Assembly (NCBI GenBank): GCA_016220045.1
Contig: JACRIP010000243.1
Coordinates: 1-11,892, forward strand
Reading direction: 5' to 3'
Origin: Planctomycetota bacterium
Lineage (GTDB): Bacteria > Planctomycetota > MHYJ01 > WSZJ01 > JACPWG01
Length of the DNA stretch: 11,892 nt
In this document: positions 1-10,690 of the stretch, piece after piece
Numbering within the stretch: position 1 is the first letter of the stretch
Layout of the letters: every line of letters begins with the position of its first letter
Position numbers and translations under genes: made by a program
Notes under the pieces: generated by a model
What the model saw: only the letters and a program-made list of their open reading frames with translations
Databases searched by the model: none
Told to the model about the DNA's origin: nothing

Positions 1-2
1 GT

Positions 3-98
3 CTGGTGATGGCCGACGTGCGCCACCGCGCGGGCGAGGGCGCGGACGCCGAGGAAGCGGAGGAGGATGCGGGCGCGGGGCCACCGCCCGGTCCCTAA
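3..98 (+). CDS. Partial C-terminus of an unknown protein
   Basis: The frame starting at base 3 stays open from the window edge to a TAA at 96-98 and encodes about 31 residues, rich in Ala and Glu, ending in an acidic and then Gly/Pro-rich tail. Nearly every third codon position is G or C, as in the confident genes here. The other two forward frames lack this bias, and frame 1 stops at once. It is read as the 3' end of a gene that begins outside the window. There is no recognisable domain and no function is proposed. In DNA this GC-rich, a short open frame can occur by chance, so the call is tentative. Confidence 0.4.
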   Translation: MVMADVRHRAGEGADAEEAEEDAGAGPPPGP

Positions 99-186
99 GG
101 GCGATTACCTGACCCTACGACGCGACTCGCGTTCGGGCGAGCGCCCCGCCGCGGACCTGGAGCATGGCCCGGAGCCCACGTGCGTT

Positions 187-360
187 CGTAGTTCCGCCTT
201 CAGAGGCTGCCGCAAAAGGCACTGGCCGGGCCACCTCGGGGCGGACACGGGGGTCCGCCCCTACGCCCTTCCCCGGCTTGGGGTAGGGGCGGACCCCTGT
301 GTCCGCCCCGGGGTGGCCCGGCCGGAGGTCTTTGCGACCGCCTCTCAAGGCGGAACCACG
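187..360. repeat. Long inverted repeat, 80-nt arms, nested hairpins
   Basis: Bases 187-266 and the reverse complement of 281-360 align without gaps, matching at about 68 of 80 positions, around a 14-nt spacer. Each arm contains its own perfect 9-bp hairpin built from GGGGCGGAC and GTCCGCCCC (238-246 with 253-261; 286-294 with 301-309), so the element can fold as one long cruciform or as two small back-to-back hairpins. Layouts like this are typical of REP/BIME-type or MITE-like dispersed elements. The 15-mer GTCCGCCCCTACGCC at 253-267 recurs at 3076-3090. No transposase is present. The element lies about 140 nt upstream of the heptose gene start; a regulatory role is not shown. Confidence 0.85.
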
Positions 361-404
361 CGCGAGCCGCCCGGCCGGTCGCTGCGCCCGCGCCCGCCGC
401 GCAA

Positions 405-438
405 TTGGTGGGATCCCCCGCGCCCCCTGTGGTAGACT
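405..438 (+). promoter_or_regulatory. Weak candidate promoter for the heptose genes
   Basis: TAGACT at 433-438, preceded by TGTGG, resembles a -10 box, and TTGGTG at 405-410 is the nearest -35-like hexamer. The 22-nt spacer is longer than the usual 16-18, so the pair is not convincing. It lies in the only moderately AT-containing part of the 361-499 leader, 62 nt before the ATG at 500. The rest of 99-499 outside the inverted repeat shows no gene. Confidence 0.25.
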
Positions 439-499
439 GCGCGCCGCGCGCGCGCCGGTCCTGACCTGTCGGCGCCCACACCCCGCGGAGACCCGTGGC

Positions 500-1840
500 A
501 TGGCCGAGCGGCGCTTCGTCATTCTGGATCGCGACGGCACCTTGATCGTCGAACGGAATTACCTTTCCGCTCCGGACCAGGTGGAACTGCTCCCCGGCGC
601 CGCCCGCGGCCTGCGCGAACTGCGCGCGCTCGGCCTCGGCTTGATCGTGGTCACCAATCAGTCCGGCCTCGGTCGCGGGTTCTTCGACCGCGCCGCGCTC
701 GCCGCCATCCACGCGCGCCTCGCCGAACTGCTCGCCGCCGCCGGCGTGCAGCTTGACGGCATTTTTTTTTGCCCCCACCTGCCGGAAGCGGGCTGCGCCT
801 GCCGCAAGCCCAAGCCGCTCCTGGTGGAGCAGGCCGGCCGGGAGCTCGGCTTCGCGCCGCGTGCGGCCTTCGTGGTCGGCGACAAGCCCTGCGACGTGGA
901 GCTCGGACGCGCGGTCGGAGCGGTGACGCTCCTGGTGCGCACCGGCTACGGGGCCGCGACCGAGGCCGCGCTCGAGCCCGCGGCGCGACCCGATGCCTGC
1001 GTCGCCGACCTGGTCGAGGCGGCCGCCGTCATTCGCGGCCTCCTGGCGGGCTCGGCGCCCCGGCCCGCGCCCCGCGCCGGCGACGCCGGGCCCCCGCGGG
1101 AGGCGCTGATCCTCTGCGGCGGCGAAGGCCGGCGCCTGCGCGCGGCGGTCGCGGACCGGCCGAAACCGCTCGCGACGGTCGCCGGCCGGCCCTTCCTGGA
1201 CCACCTGCTCGAGCAGTGCGCCGCGGGCGGCGTGACGCGCGTCCTGCTCTGCAGTGGCTACCGTAGCGAGCAGATCGAGGAATTCGCGCAGGCGCGCGAC
1301 CGCGCCGGCGGCCTGCGCGTCGAAGTCTCGCGCGAACCGGCGCCGCTCGGGACCGGCGGCGCGCTGCGCCTCGCCCTGGCGCGCGTCGGGGCCGGCCCCT
1401 TCCTGGTCCTGAACGGGGACAGCTTCTGCGCCGTCGCGTGCGGCGCGCTCTGGGCCGCGCACGCGCGTAGCGGCGCGCTGGCGACCGTGGTCGCTGCGCG
1501 CATCGAGCCGAGCGCCGAGGTCGGCAGCCTGGAGCTGGCCGCGGACGGGCGCATCCTGGCCTTCCGGGAGAAGGACCCCGCCCGGCCGTCCGCGCTCGCG
1601 AATGCGGGCGTCTACGTCCTCGCCCGCGCGGCCCTGGAGCGGCTTGCCCCCGACGCGCCCTCCGCGCTCGAGCGCGACCTCTTGCCCGCGCTCTGCCGCG
1701 AAGGAGCGGCCTGGGCCTTCCTGACCGACGAACCCTTCTGGGATATCGGCACGCCCGAACGTCTCGCCCGCGCCGAGGCCTTCTTCGCCCGCCGGCCACC
1801 CGCCCGACTCACGGAGGCACCGCCAGATGATCGTAAGTAG
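500..1840 (+). CDS. gmhB-hddC: GmhB-like heptose bisphosphatase fused to HddC-like nucleotidyltransferase
   Basis: A 446-residue, two-domain protein. Residues 1-175 form a HAD-IIIA phosphatase of the GmhB/histidinol-phosphatase type: DRDGT with Asp10 and Asp12, Thr52 in VVTNQSG, a CPHLPEAGCACRKP zinc loop (Cys91, His93, Cys99, Cys101, Lys103) and GDKPCD with Asp128 and Asp132. After an Ala/Pro-rich linker, residues 200-430 form a sugar-1-phosphate nucleotidyltransferase: LCGGEGRRLR (205-214), the PKP lysine (222), LGTGGAL, NGD (305-307) and WDIGTPE (414-420). With the kinase downstream, the expected reactions are removal of the 7-phosphate from heptose 1,7-bisphosphate and then GDP transfer (GDP-heptose pathway). 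The ATG at 500 is chosen because GGAG at 487-490 lies 9 nt upstream and the HAD motif begins at once. A T9 run at 762-770 lies within the zinc-loop coding region. The exact sugar and nucleotide are inferred. Confidence 0.9.
   Translation: MAERRFVILDRDGTLIVERNYLSAPDQVELLPGAARGLRELRALGLGLIVVTNQSGLGRGFFDRAALAAIHARLAELLAAAGVQLDGIFFCPHLPEAGCACRKPKPLLVEQAGRELGFAPRAAFVVGDKPCDVELGRAVGAVTLLVRTGYGAATEAALEPAARPDACVADLVEAAAVIRGLLAGSAPRPAPRAGDAGPPREALILCGGEGRRLRAAVADRPKPLATVAGRPFLDHLLEQCAAGGVTRVLLCSGYRSEQIEEFAQARDRAGGLRVEVSREPAPLGTGGALRLALARVGAGPFLVLNGDSFCAVACGALWAAHARSGALATVVAARIEPSAEVGSLELAADGRILAFREKDPARPSALANAGVYVLARAALERLAPDAPSALERDLLPALCREGAAWAFLTDEPFWDIGTPERLARAEAFFARRPPARLTEAPPDDRK
762..770 (+). 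repeat. T9 homopolymer inside the phosphatase domain
   Basis: Nine consecutive T bases encode part of Ile-Phe-Phe-Cys just before the zinc-binding loop, using ATT-TTT-TTT where this GC-rich gene would normally use C-ending codons. Gaining one T would shift to a frame that stops at about 1266; losing one T would lead to a TGA at 924-926. Either would remove the nucleotidyltransferase domain. Confidence 0.9.
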
Positions 1841-2837
1841 AACGCCCTATCGCCTGTCCTTCTTCGGCGGCGGCACCGACTACCCCGCCTGGTACCGCGA
1901 GCACGGCGGCGCGGTGCTCGCCACCAGCATCGACAAGTACTGCCACATCTCCTGCCGCCACCTGCCGCCGTTCTTCGAGCATCGCATCCGCGTCGTGTGG
2001 TCGAAGATCGAGCTCTGCCACGAAATCGAGGAGATCCAGCATCCGGTGGTGCGCGAGGGGTTGCGCTTCCTCGGCATCACGAAGGGCGTCGAGGTCCATC
2101 ACCAGGGCGACCTTCCGGCGCGCAGCGGCATGGGCTCCAGCTCCGCCTTCACCATCTGCCTGCTGCATGCGCTCTACGCGCTCAAGGGGGTGATGGTGAC
2201 GCGCGAGCGCCTGATGTACGACGGCATCCATCTGGAGCAGGACATCATCAAGGAATGCGTCGGTTCGCAGGATCAGGTGACCTCCTGTCACGGCGGGTTC
2301 AATTTCGTCCGCTTCAACCCCTCGGGCGATATCGCGGTCTCGCCGCTGATCCTGTCGCATGAGCGATCTCAGGAGCTGAACGACCACCTGATGCTGGCTT
2401 TCACCGGCACGCACCGGATCGCGGCGGAGGTCGCGCAGACGGTGGTGGAAAACATTCCACAGCGGGGGGCGGCGCTGACGCAGATGCGGCAGATGGTGGA
2501 CGAGGCGGTGGCGATCCTGACCAGCCGCCGGGACATCCGGGACTTCGGCGCGCTGATGCGGGAGGGGTGGCGGCTCAAGCGGGGGCTGAGCGAGCGGGTG
2601 ACGAATCCGCAGATCGACGCGCTCTTCGAGACCGCGCACGCGGCGGGGGCGATCGGCGGCAAGCTGATCGGGGCCGGGACGGGCGGGTTCGTGCTGCTCT
2701 TCGCCCCGCCGGAGGCGCAGCCGCGCATTCGCGCGGCGCTCCACAATCTGCTCTTCGTGCCGTTTCGCTTCGAGACCAGCGGCAGCCAGATCGTCGTCTA
2801 CAACCAGGAACAGGACTACGAGGAAAGCCGGGGGTGA
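1827..2837 (+). CDS. hddA: D-glycero-D-manno-heptose 7-phosphate kinase (GHMP family)
   Basis: A 336-residue GHMP-superfamily kinase of the HddA type, which phosphorylates C1 of D-glycero-D-manno-heptose 7-phosphate to give the 1,7-bisphosphate. Visible motifs are RTPYRLSFFGGGTDYP near the N-terminus (residues 5-20), the ATP-binding LPARSGMGSSSAF (96-108), a conserved GSQDQ segment (146-150) and the C-terminal GGKLIGAGTGG (277-287). Length is normal for the family. The ATG lies inside the upstream gene's last codons (14-nt overlap) with GGAGG at 1813-1817, 9 nt before it, implying translational coupling. Its product is the expected substrate of the upstream phosphatase domain. Related sugar kinases such as fucokinase-like GHMP enzymes are the main alternative, but the neighbouring GmhB/HddC domains favour heptose. 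Confidence 0.93.
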   Translation: MIVSRTPYRLSFFGGGTDYPAWYREHGGAVLATSIDKYCHISCRHLPPFFEHRIRVVWSKIELCHEIEEIQHPVVREGLRFLGITKGVEVHHQGDLPARSGMGSSSAFTICLLHALYALKGVMVTRERLMYDGIHLEQDIIKECVGSQDQVTSCHGGFNFVRFNPSGDIAVSPLILSHERSQELNDHLMLAFTGTHRIAAEVAQTVVENIPQRGAALTQMRQMVDEAVAILTSRRDIRDFGALMREGWRLKRGLSERVTNPQIDALFETAHAAGAIGGKLIGAGTGGFVLLFAPPEAQPRIRAALHNLLFVPFRFETSGSQIVVYNQEQDYEESRG

Positions 2838-2855
2838 GGGGAAGTCATGCGCGCG

Positions 2856-3070
2856 GGGTGCATGTCCGGTATTGCGGAGCTACGACTGAACCACAGAGGC
2901 ACAGAGACACAGAGACGACGGGAACGAGGAGCAGGCCGTTCCGCGCCAGGGCGGGTGGCGAGATTCGGTGACGAAGCTGCGGAACGGACTGCTCCTCGTT
3001 CCCTTCGTCGTCTCTGCGTCTCTGTGCATCTGTGGTTTCGTTCCAGTCCCGCAGATACGGACATGCACCC
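2856..3070. repeat. Long inverted repeat between convergent genes
   Basis: Bases 2856-2944 and the reverse complement of 2979-3070 align over about 90 nt with a few mismatches and 1-3 nt gaps, around a 34-nt spacer. Both arms contain a CACAGAG-type short-period sequence, a pattern I recall as a dispersed repeat in many GC-rich environmental genomes. The element fills most of the 280-nt gap between two converging genes, so transcripts from either side would fold into a long hairpin. It could serve as a bidirectional terminator, but there is no U-tract after a stem. Immediately to its right, 3076-3090 repeats a 15-mer from the first inverted repeat. Nothing in 2838-3117 looks coding. Confidence 0.85.
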
Positions 3071-3117
3071 CCGGAGTCCGCCCCTACGCCAACCCGGTTG
3101 ATTCCCGTAGAGGCGGG

Positions 3118-4257
3118 CTAGGCCTCCGGGAAGAGCTTCCGCCGCAGGAGGTGGTAGTAGGCGATCACCGGGGCCTTGCGCAGGTCGTAGTGACCGCGGG
3201 CGGTTCGCTTCAGCACGCCCAGGCGAACGAGGCGCGCGATGTACGGACTTTGAATGCCGAGGCGGAGAATCTCCACGCTGCGCAGTGCCGTCTTGCCGGT
3301 TCGAGCGATGCGTCCGAAAGCCACGAGATCGGCGTCCGACGCATGCGGCACCTCGCGATCGAGCCAGGAACTCGCGACGGCCAGAGCCTCCGACACCGCG
3401 GCTTCCACGTCTGCCGATTGCAGTTCGACGCCCTCGCGGTAGGCGGCGTAGGCGAGGCATTTCACCAGGTAGGGATAGCCGTGGGACAGCTCCCAAATCC
3501 GCTGCGCCGCGGCCGGGGACCAGGCGCCGGGAACGCCCGCGGCCCGGAGCGGGGCGGCGAGCGCCTCTGCGGTTTCCTCGACGGTGAATTCCTCGAGGTC
3601 GAACACCGCGCCGGAAAACACGCGCGCGACGGGAGACGAGTCCGACTCGCTGAGGCGCTTCATCAACTCCGGGCCGCCGGCTACGGCAAGCAGGATCGGG
3701 ATGCCGCCCGGCGCCTCGGCGATCGTCTTCAAGGTCCCCAGTCCGGTCTTGTCCAGCAGTTCGGAATCGTCGATGCAGAGACACAGGATTGGGCGATCGG
3801 CGATCGCGCTGAGGCAGGAGCGCCAGAGCGTGAGCGGGTTGACCGCATCGCCGGAGCGGGGCCCGGTCAAGCGGACACCAACGCCCGCCACGCCGAGGTT
3901 CACCTCGCTGATCTTCTTCAAGGCCGCGCGCCGGCGCGATCCACCACGCCCGGGTTCGGCGCAACAGCGGTGGATCTCCTCCACGGCGTCGCGCAGCAGG
4001 ACGCTCTCCGAGCTGCGGGTTCGCAGCGGGAGTTCCACCAGGATGGCGGCGTCGGTTTCCGCGCGCACGAGGGCCTGGATTTTCCGCAGCGCCGAGGTCT
4101 TTCCGCTGCCGCGGTGGCCGTGCAGGAGCAGGGCCCCGCCGCGCCGGGCGGACCCGGCGGCGGTGATGAACTCGCGCGTGCGCCGGATGATGCGCTCGCG
4201 TCCGGCGAAGGACTCCGGCGGCGAGGGTCGCTGGGGGTCGAAGGGATTGACGGGCAC
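3118..4257 (-). CDS. AAA/STAND-type ATPase with C-terminal winged helix
   Basis: A 379-residue protein starting at a GTG (4257) with AAGGA 8 nt upstream. This start is preferred over the upstream ATG at 4452 because NPFDPQRP...FAGRE is the usual beginning of this ATPase group and the stretch before it is low-complexity. Features: P-loop GHRGSGKT (47-54), hydrophobic Walker B ending in CIDD (161-164), a second core strand PILLAVAG (187-194), and ELSHGYPYLVKCLAY (256-270), typical of ORC/Cdc6-like and STAND P-loop ATPases. The C-terminal part (about 300-379) looks like a winged helix with basic residues, so nucleic-acid or partner binding is possible. There is no effector domain, signal peptide or membrane segment. 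It follows the kinase gene on the same strand after 252 nt and appears to have its own AT-rich leader. Specific role unknown. Confidence 0.85.
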   Translation of the reverse strand: MPVNPFDPQRPSPPESFAGRERIIRRTREFITAAGSARRGGALLLHGHRGSGKTSALRKIQALVRAETDAAILVELPLRTRSSESVLLRDAVEEIHRCCAEPGRGGSRRRAALKKISEVNLGVAGVGVRLTGPRSGDAVNPLTLWRSCLSAIADRPILCLCIDDSELLDKTGLGTLKTIAEAPGGIPILLAVAGGPELMKRLSESDSSPVARVFSGAVFDLEEFTVEETAEALAAPLRAAGVPGAWSPAAAQRIWELSHGYPYLVKCLAYAAYREGVELQSADVEAAVSEALAVASSWLDREVPHASDADLVAFGRIARTGKTALRSVEILRLGIQSPYIARLVRLGVLKRTARGHYDLRKAPVIAYYHLLRRKLFPEA

Positions 4258-4316
4258 TGATACGATCCTTATATAATCGAATATAACGCTTCGGGTAGCC
4301 GGTGGCATGCTACCCG
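4258..4316 (-). promoter_or_regulatory. AT-rich leader with 8-bp inverted repeat before the ATPase
   Basis: The 30 bases just upstream of the ATPase GTG are the most AT-rich stretch in the window. On the - strand they include TATATT (4285-4280) and TATATAAGGA, the last part of which supplies the ribosome-binding site AAGGA at 4270-4266. Further upstream, CGGGTAGC at 4292-4299 pairs perfectly with GCTACCCG at 4309-4316 across a 9-nt spacer. A promoter with an adjacent operator-like palindrome is plausible. No good -35 box is visible for the - strand, so the start site is not assigned. Confidence 0.45.
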
Positions 4317-4509
4317 GAGACCGCCGGCAGGTCAAGCGCGGTCGCTGGTAGTCGGGCATTCCCGCGAATCTGCGGAGGCTGTCGCCTGGAAACCGGGAGG
4401 CGCAGGGAAGGGGGGAGGAGGGATGGACTACCACCGAATCCACGGAACACACCGAGAAGACTCCTTGAACCGGCCGGGCGGACCCGGCGGCGGCTCGCGA
4501 CGTCGGCAG
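4317..4509. other. Noncoding gap downstream of the kinase gene
   Basis: No credible gene is present. Bases 4431-4457 hold a degenerate short-period sequence of the type CCACCGAATCCACGGAACAC, which resembles another dispersed repeat I have seen in GC-rich environmental genomes; only one unit is present. Bases 4473-4493 repeat exactly a 21-mer found inside the ATPase gene at 4143-4163. No clear terminator hairpin with a U-tract follows the kinase stop codon. Confidence 0.5.
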
Positions 4510-9165
<4,656 letters not shown>

Positions 9166-9208
9166 GACGTAGCCCGGCCCGGCAGCGGTCAGGCGAGCGA
9201 AAGTCGGC

Positions 9209-9724
9209 TCACACGAAGTGCCCGTATTCGTCCCGTTGCGAGAGAATCGGGTTCTTCACCGGCCACCAGATCTTGAACGCGGGATCGTCCCACCGCACGG
9301 TGAACTGGCCCGCGGGATTGTAGTAGGTGGTTTGCTTATAGTGGAAAATCGCCGTGTCGGTCATCACCAGATGGCCGTTGCCGAAGCGGGGCGGCACCAG
9401 GACCTGCCGGCGATTGCGGTCGGAGAGCGTAAAGGACACCCACTGCCGGTACTGCGCGTGGGTCGGATCATGATTGACGACCACGAAGTAGAAGGCCCCG
9501 TGCAGGCAGGAGATCAGCTTCCAGGTCTCCTGGTCGCCATGGACGCCGCGCAGCACGTGACGGCCCGAGGTCGAGATGTCGTCCTGCACGAAGCGCAGGT
9601 CGATGCCCGCCTTGCGATAGAGCTCCTCGTTGAAGAGCTCCACGTAGCCGCCGCGATGATCCGAGAATTCCTCCAGCGTGAGCAGCAGGACTCCGTCGAG
9701 CTTCGTCTTTTCGACTTTCAGCAT
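9209..9724 (-). CDS. RmlC-like cupin sugar-nucleotide epimerase
   Basis: A 171-residue protein of the dTDP-4-dehydrorhamnose 3,5-epimerase (RmlC) family, of normal length. Catalytic features are kept: His62 in LRGVHGD (general base), Tyr134/135 in YKQTTYYNP (acid) and Asp165 in PILSQRD, which completes the His-Asp pair. FSDHRGGYVELFN (20-32) and WDDP (145-148) are also family hallmarks. Two positions differ from classical RmlC: RGLHxQ reads RGVHGD and the usual FAHGF reads FGNGH. From memory, RGxHGD with TWKL is typical of a subgroup seen in heptose-modifying capsule loci of Campylobacter, so a GDP-keto-heptose substrate is inferred. GGAG at 9734-9731, 6 nt before the ATG, supports the start. 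It lies 93 nt downstream of the transketolase pair. Confidence 0.85.
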   Translation of the reverse strand: MLKVEKTKLDGVLLLTLEEFSDHRGGYVELFNEELYRKAGIDLRFVQDDISTSGRHVLRGVHGDQETWKLISCLHGAFYFVVVNHDPTHAQYRQWVSFTLSDRNRRQVLVPPRFGNGHLVMTDTAIFHYKQTTYYNPAGQFTVRWDDPAFKIWWPVKNPILSQRDEYGHFV

Positions 9725-9749
9725 GGGACGCTCCGCCTGCGGGCAGGGT

Positions 9750-9762
9750 GGGGGGGGGGGGG
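9750..9762. repeat. G13 homopolymer upstream of the epimerase
   Basis: Thirteen consecutive G bases on the + strand (C13 in the transcript) sit 26-38 nt before the epimerase ATG, just ahead of its ribosome-binding site. Long homopolymers are prone to slipped-strand length changes. Here they would alter leader spacing or structure rather than the reading frame. Confidence 0.9.
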
Positions 9763-9764
9763 CA

Positions 9765-9815
9765 GCCGGCCTGAAGGCCGGCGACGAACCCGGGCTGAAG
9801 CCCGGTACTACGAAC
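9765..9815. repeat. Twin palindromes between transketolase and epimerase genes
   Basis: Two short hairpins lie side by side: GCCGGCCT (9765-9772) with AGGCCGGC (9775-9782), and CCGGGCT (9790-9796) with AGCCCGG (9799-9805), each with a 2-nt loop as written. On the - strand the block starts TTCGTAGTACCGGGCTTCAG, similar to TTCGTAGTTCCGCCTTCAG at 184-202 in the first inverted repeat, suggesting one family of dispersed palindromes. It could slow or partly terminate transcription between the two genes. No U-tract follows. Confidence 0.7.
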
Positions 9816-9817
9816 TA

Positions 9818-10690
9818 TTACGGTTCCGCCTGGACGCGCCGCACCGCCGCGCGTATCCCCTCCGGGTCGAGCCCGATCGCCCGCCGGATATCGTCCAGCT
9901 TGCCGTAGTACACGTTGAACTGGTCCGGTAGCGCATGCCGCCAAAGCCGGACCCCCGGCACCTCGGCCGCCACCGCCTCGAACAGCCCGAAGGCATCGTG
10001 CACGACCAGCAGCTTCGTGTGCGCAAACCGCCGCAGGACCTCCGTATCCAGCGGCTTGAGCGTATGGAAATACACCACGTTCGCCTCCAGCCCGGCGACC
10101 GCCTTCAGGACGTTCCCCAGGATCGGCCCCGCCGTCAGCACCGTCACGGCGGCGCCGGCATCGCGCACCACCACCCCGCGCCCGAAGGAGACCGGCAGAT
10201 CTTCGCCGTGCTCGTCGTGGGAGATGCGGTAGTACGAGGGCAGGCCGTTCGCATACTGGCTGCGCAGCAGCGCGCAGAATTCCTTCTTCGAGCCCGGCTG
10301 CATGACCTCCATCCCGGGGAGCAGACGCAGGATCTCCAGGTCCGTATAGCAATGGTGCGTCGCGCCGTCCCAGGCGTAATCGAAGGAGGCGCCGCAGGTC
10401 ACGATGTTGATCCCGAACCCGTTGTAGCAGACGTCGTCCTTGATCTGCTCGTAGCTGCGCTCGGTCACGAACGGGGCAATCGTATGCACGATTGGAAACA
10501 AGCCCTGGGAGGCCATGCCCGCCGCCATGCTGACCAGCGTGTTCTCGCAGATGCCGGCGTTGAAAAACCGCTCCGGGTAGCGCGCCGTGAACTCGCGGAA
10601 GAGATAGACGCTGATGTCCCCGAACAGCAGCACGAGCCGCTCGTCGGTCGCCGCCAGCTCCAGGGTAACATCCTTAAATGCTGTTCTCAT
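9818..10690 (-). CDS. Transketolase C-terminal subunit (pyrimidine-binding and C-terminal domains)
   Basis: A 290-residue protein matching the second half of transketolase. The pyrimidine-binding domain includes NAGICENTLVSMAAGMA (44-60), where Glu49 is the catalytic glutamate that activates thiamine diphosphate, and DGATHHCYTDLEILRLLPG (108-126), the typical helix after the active site. Residues from about 165 onward form the C-terminal domain. Split transketolases of this size are common in surface-polysaccharide loci and function as N+C heteromers. Its ATG lies within the end of the N-terminal subunit gene (17-nt overlap), implying coupled translation and equal stoichiometry. The likely reaction is transfer of a two-carbon ketol unit between sugar phosphates. 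Given the heptose genes nearby, making sedoheptulose 7-phosphate is a reasonable guess, but the acceptor cannot be read from sequence; a 1-deoxyxylulose-5-phosphate-synthase-like use is less likely. Confidence 0.92.
   Translation of the reverse strand: MRTAFKDVTLELAATDERLVLLFGDISVYLFREFTARYPERFFNAGICENTLVSMAAGMASQGLFPIVHTIAPFVTERSYEQIKDDVCYNGFGINIVTCGASFDYAWDGATHHCYTDLEILRLLPGMEVMQPGSKKEFCALLRSQYANGLPSYYRISHDEHGEDLPVSFGRGVVVRDAGAAVTVLTAGPILGNVLKAVAGLEANVVYFHTLKPLDTEVLRRFAHTKLLVVHDAFGLFEAVAAEVPGVRLWRHALPDQFNVYYGKLDDIRRAIGLDPEGIRAAVRRVQAEP

Noticed and set aside
67..435. Open frame across the first inverted repeat
   Set aside because: It reads straight through both arms of the palindrome and is Arg/Pro-rich with no domain.
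299..499. N-terminal extension of the phosphatase fusion
   Set aside because: The HAD motif starts right after the ATG at 500, which has a good ribosome-binding site; the extension overlaps the inverted repeat.
2880..2930. Possible CRISPR because of the short-period CACAGAG sequence
   Set aside because: The period is only a few bases and there are no spacers or cas genes; it is part of an inverted repeat.
2968..4260. 430-codon + strand open frame opposite the ATPase
   Set aside because: It lacks any domain, begins inside the inverted repeat and is antisense to a gene with clear P-loop motifs.
4247..4277. TTGACG...TATAAT on the + strand
   Set aside because: The hexamers look good but the spacer is 19 nt and no + strand gene follows; more likely a by-product of the AT-rich leader.
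4258..4452. Longer start for the ATPase at the ATG 4452
   Set aside because: The extension runs through the AT-rich leader and palindrome, while GTG 4257 has AAGGA at the right distance and the family's usual N-terminus.
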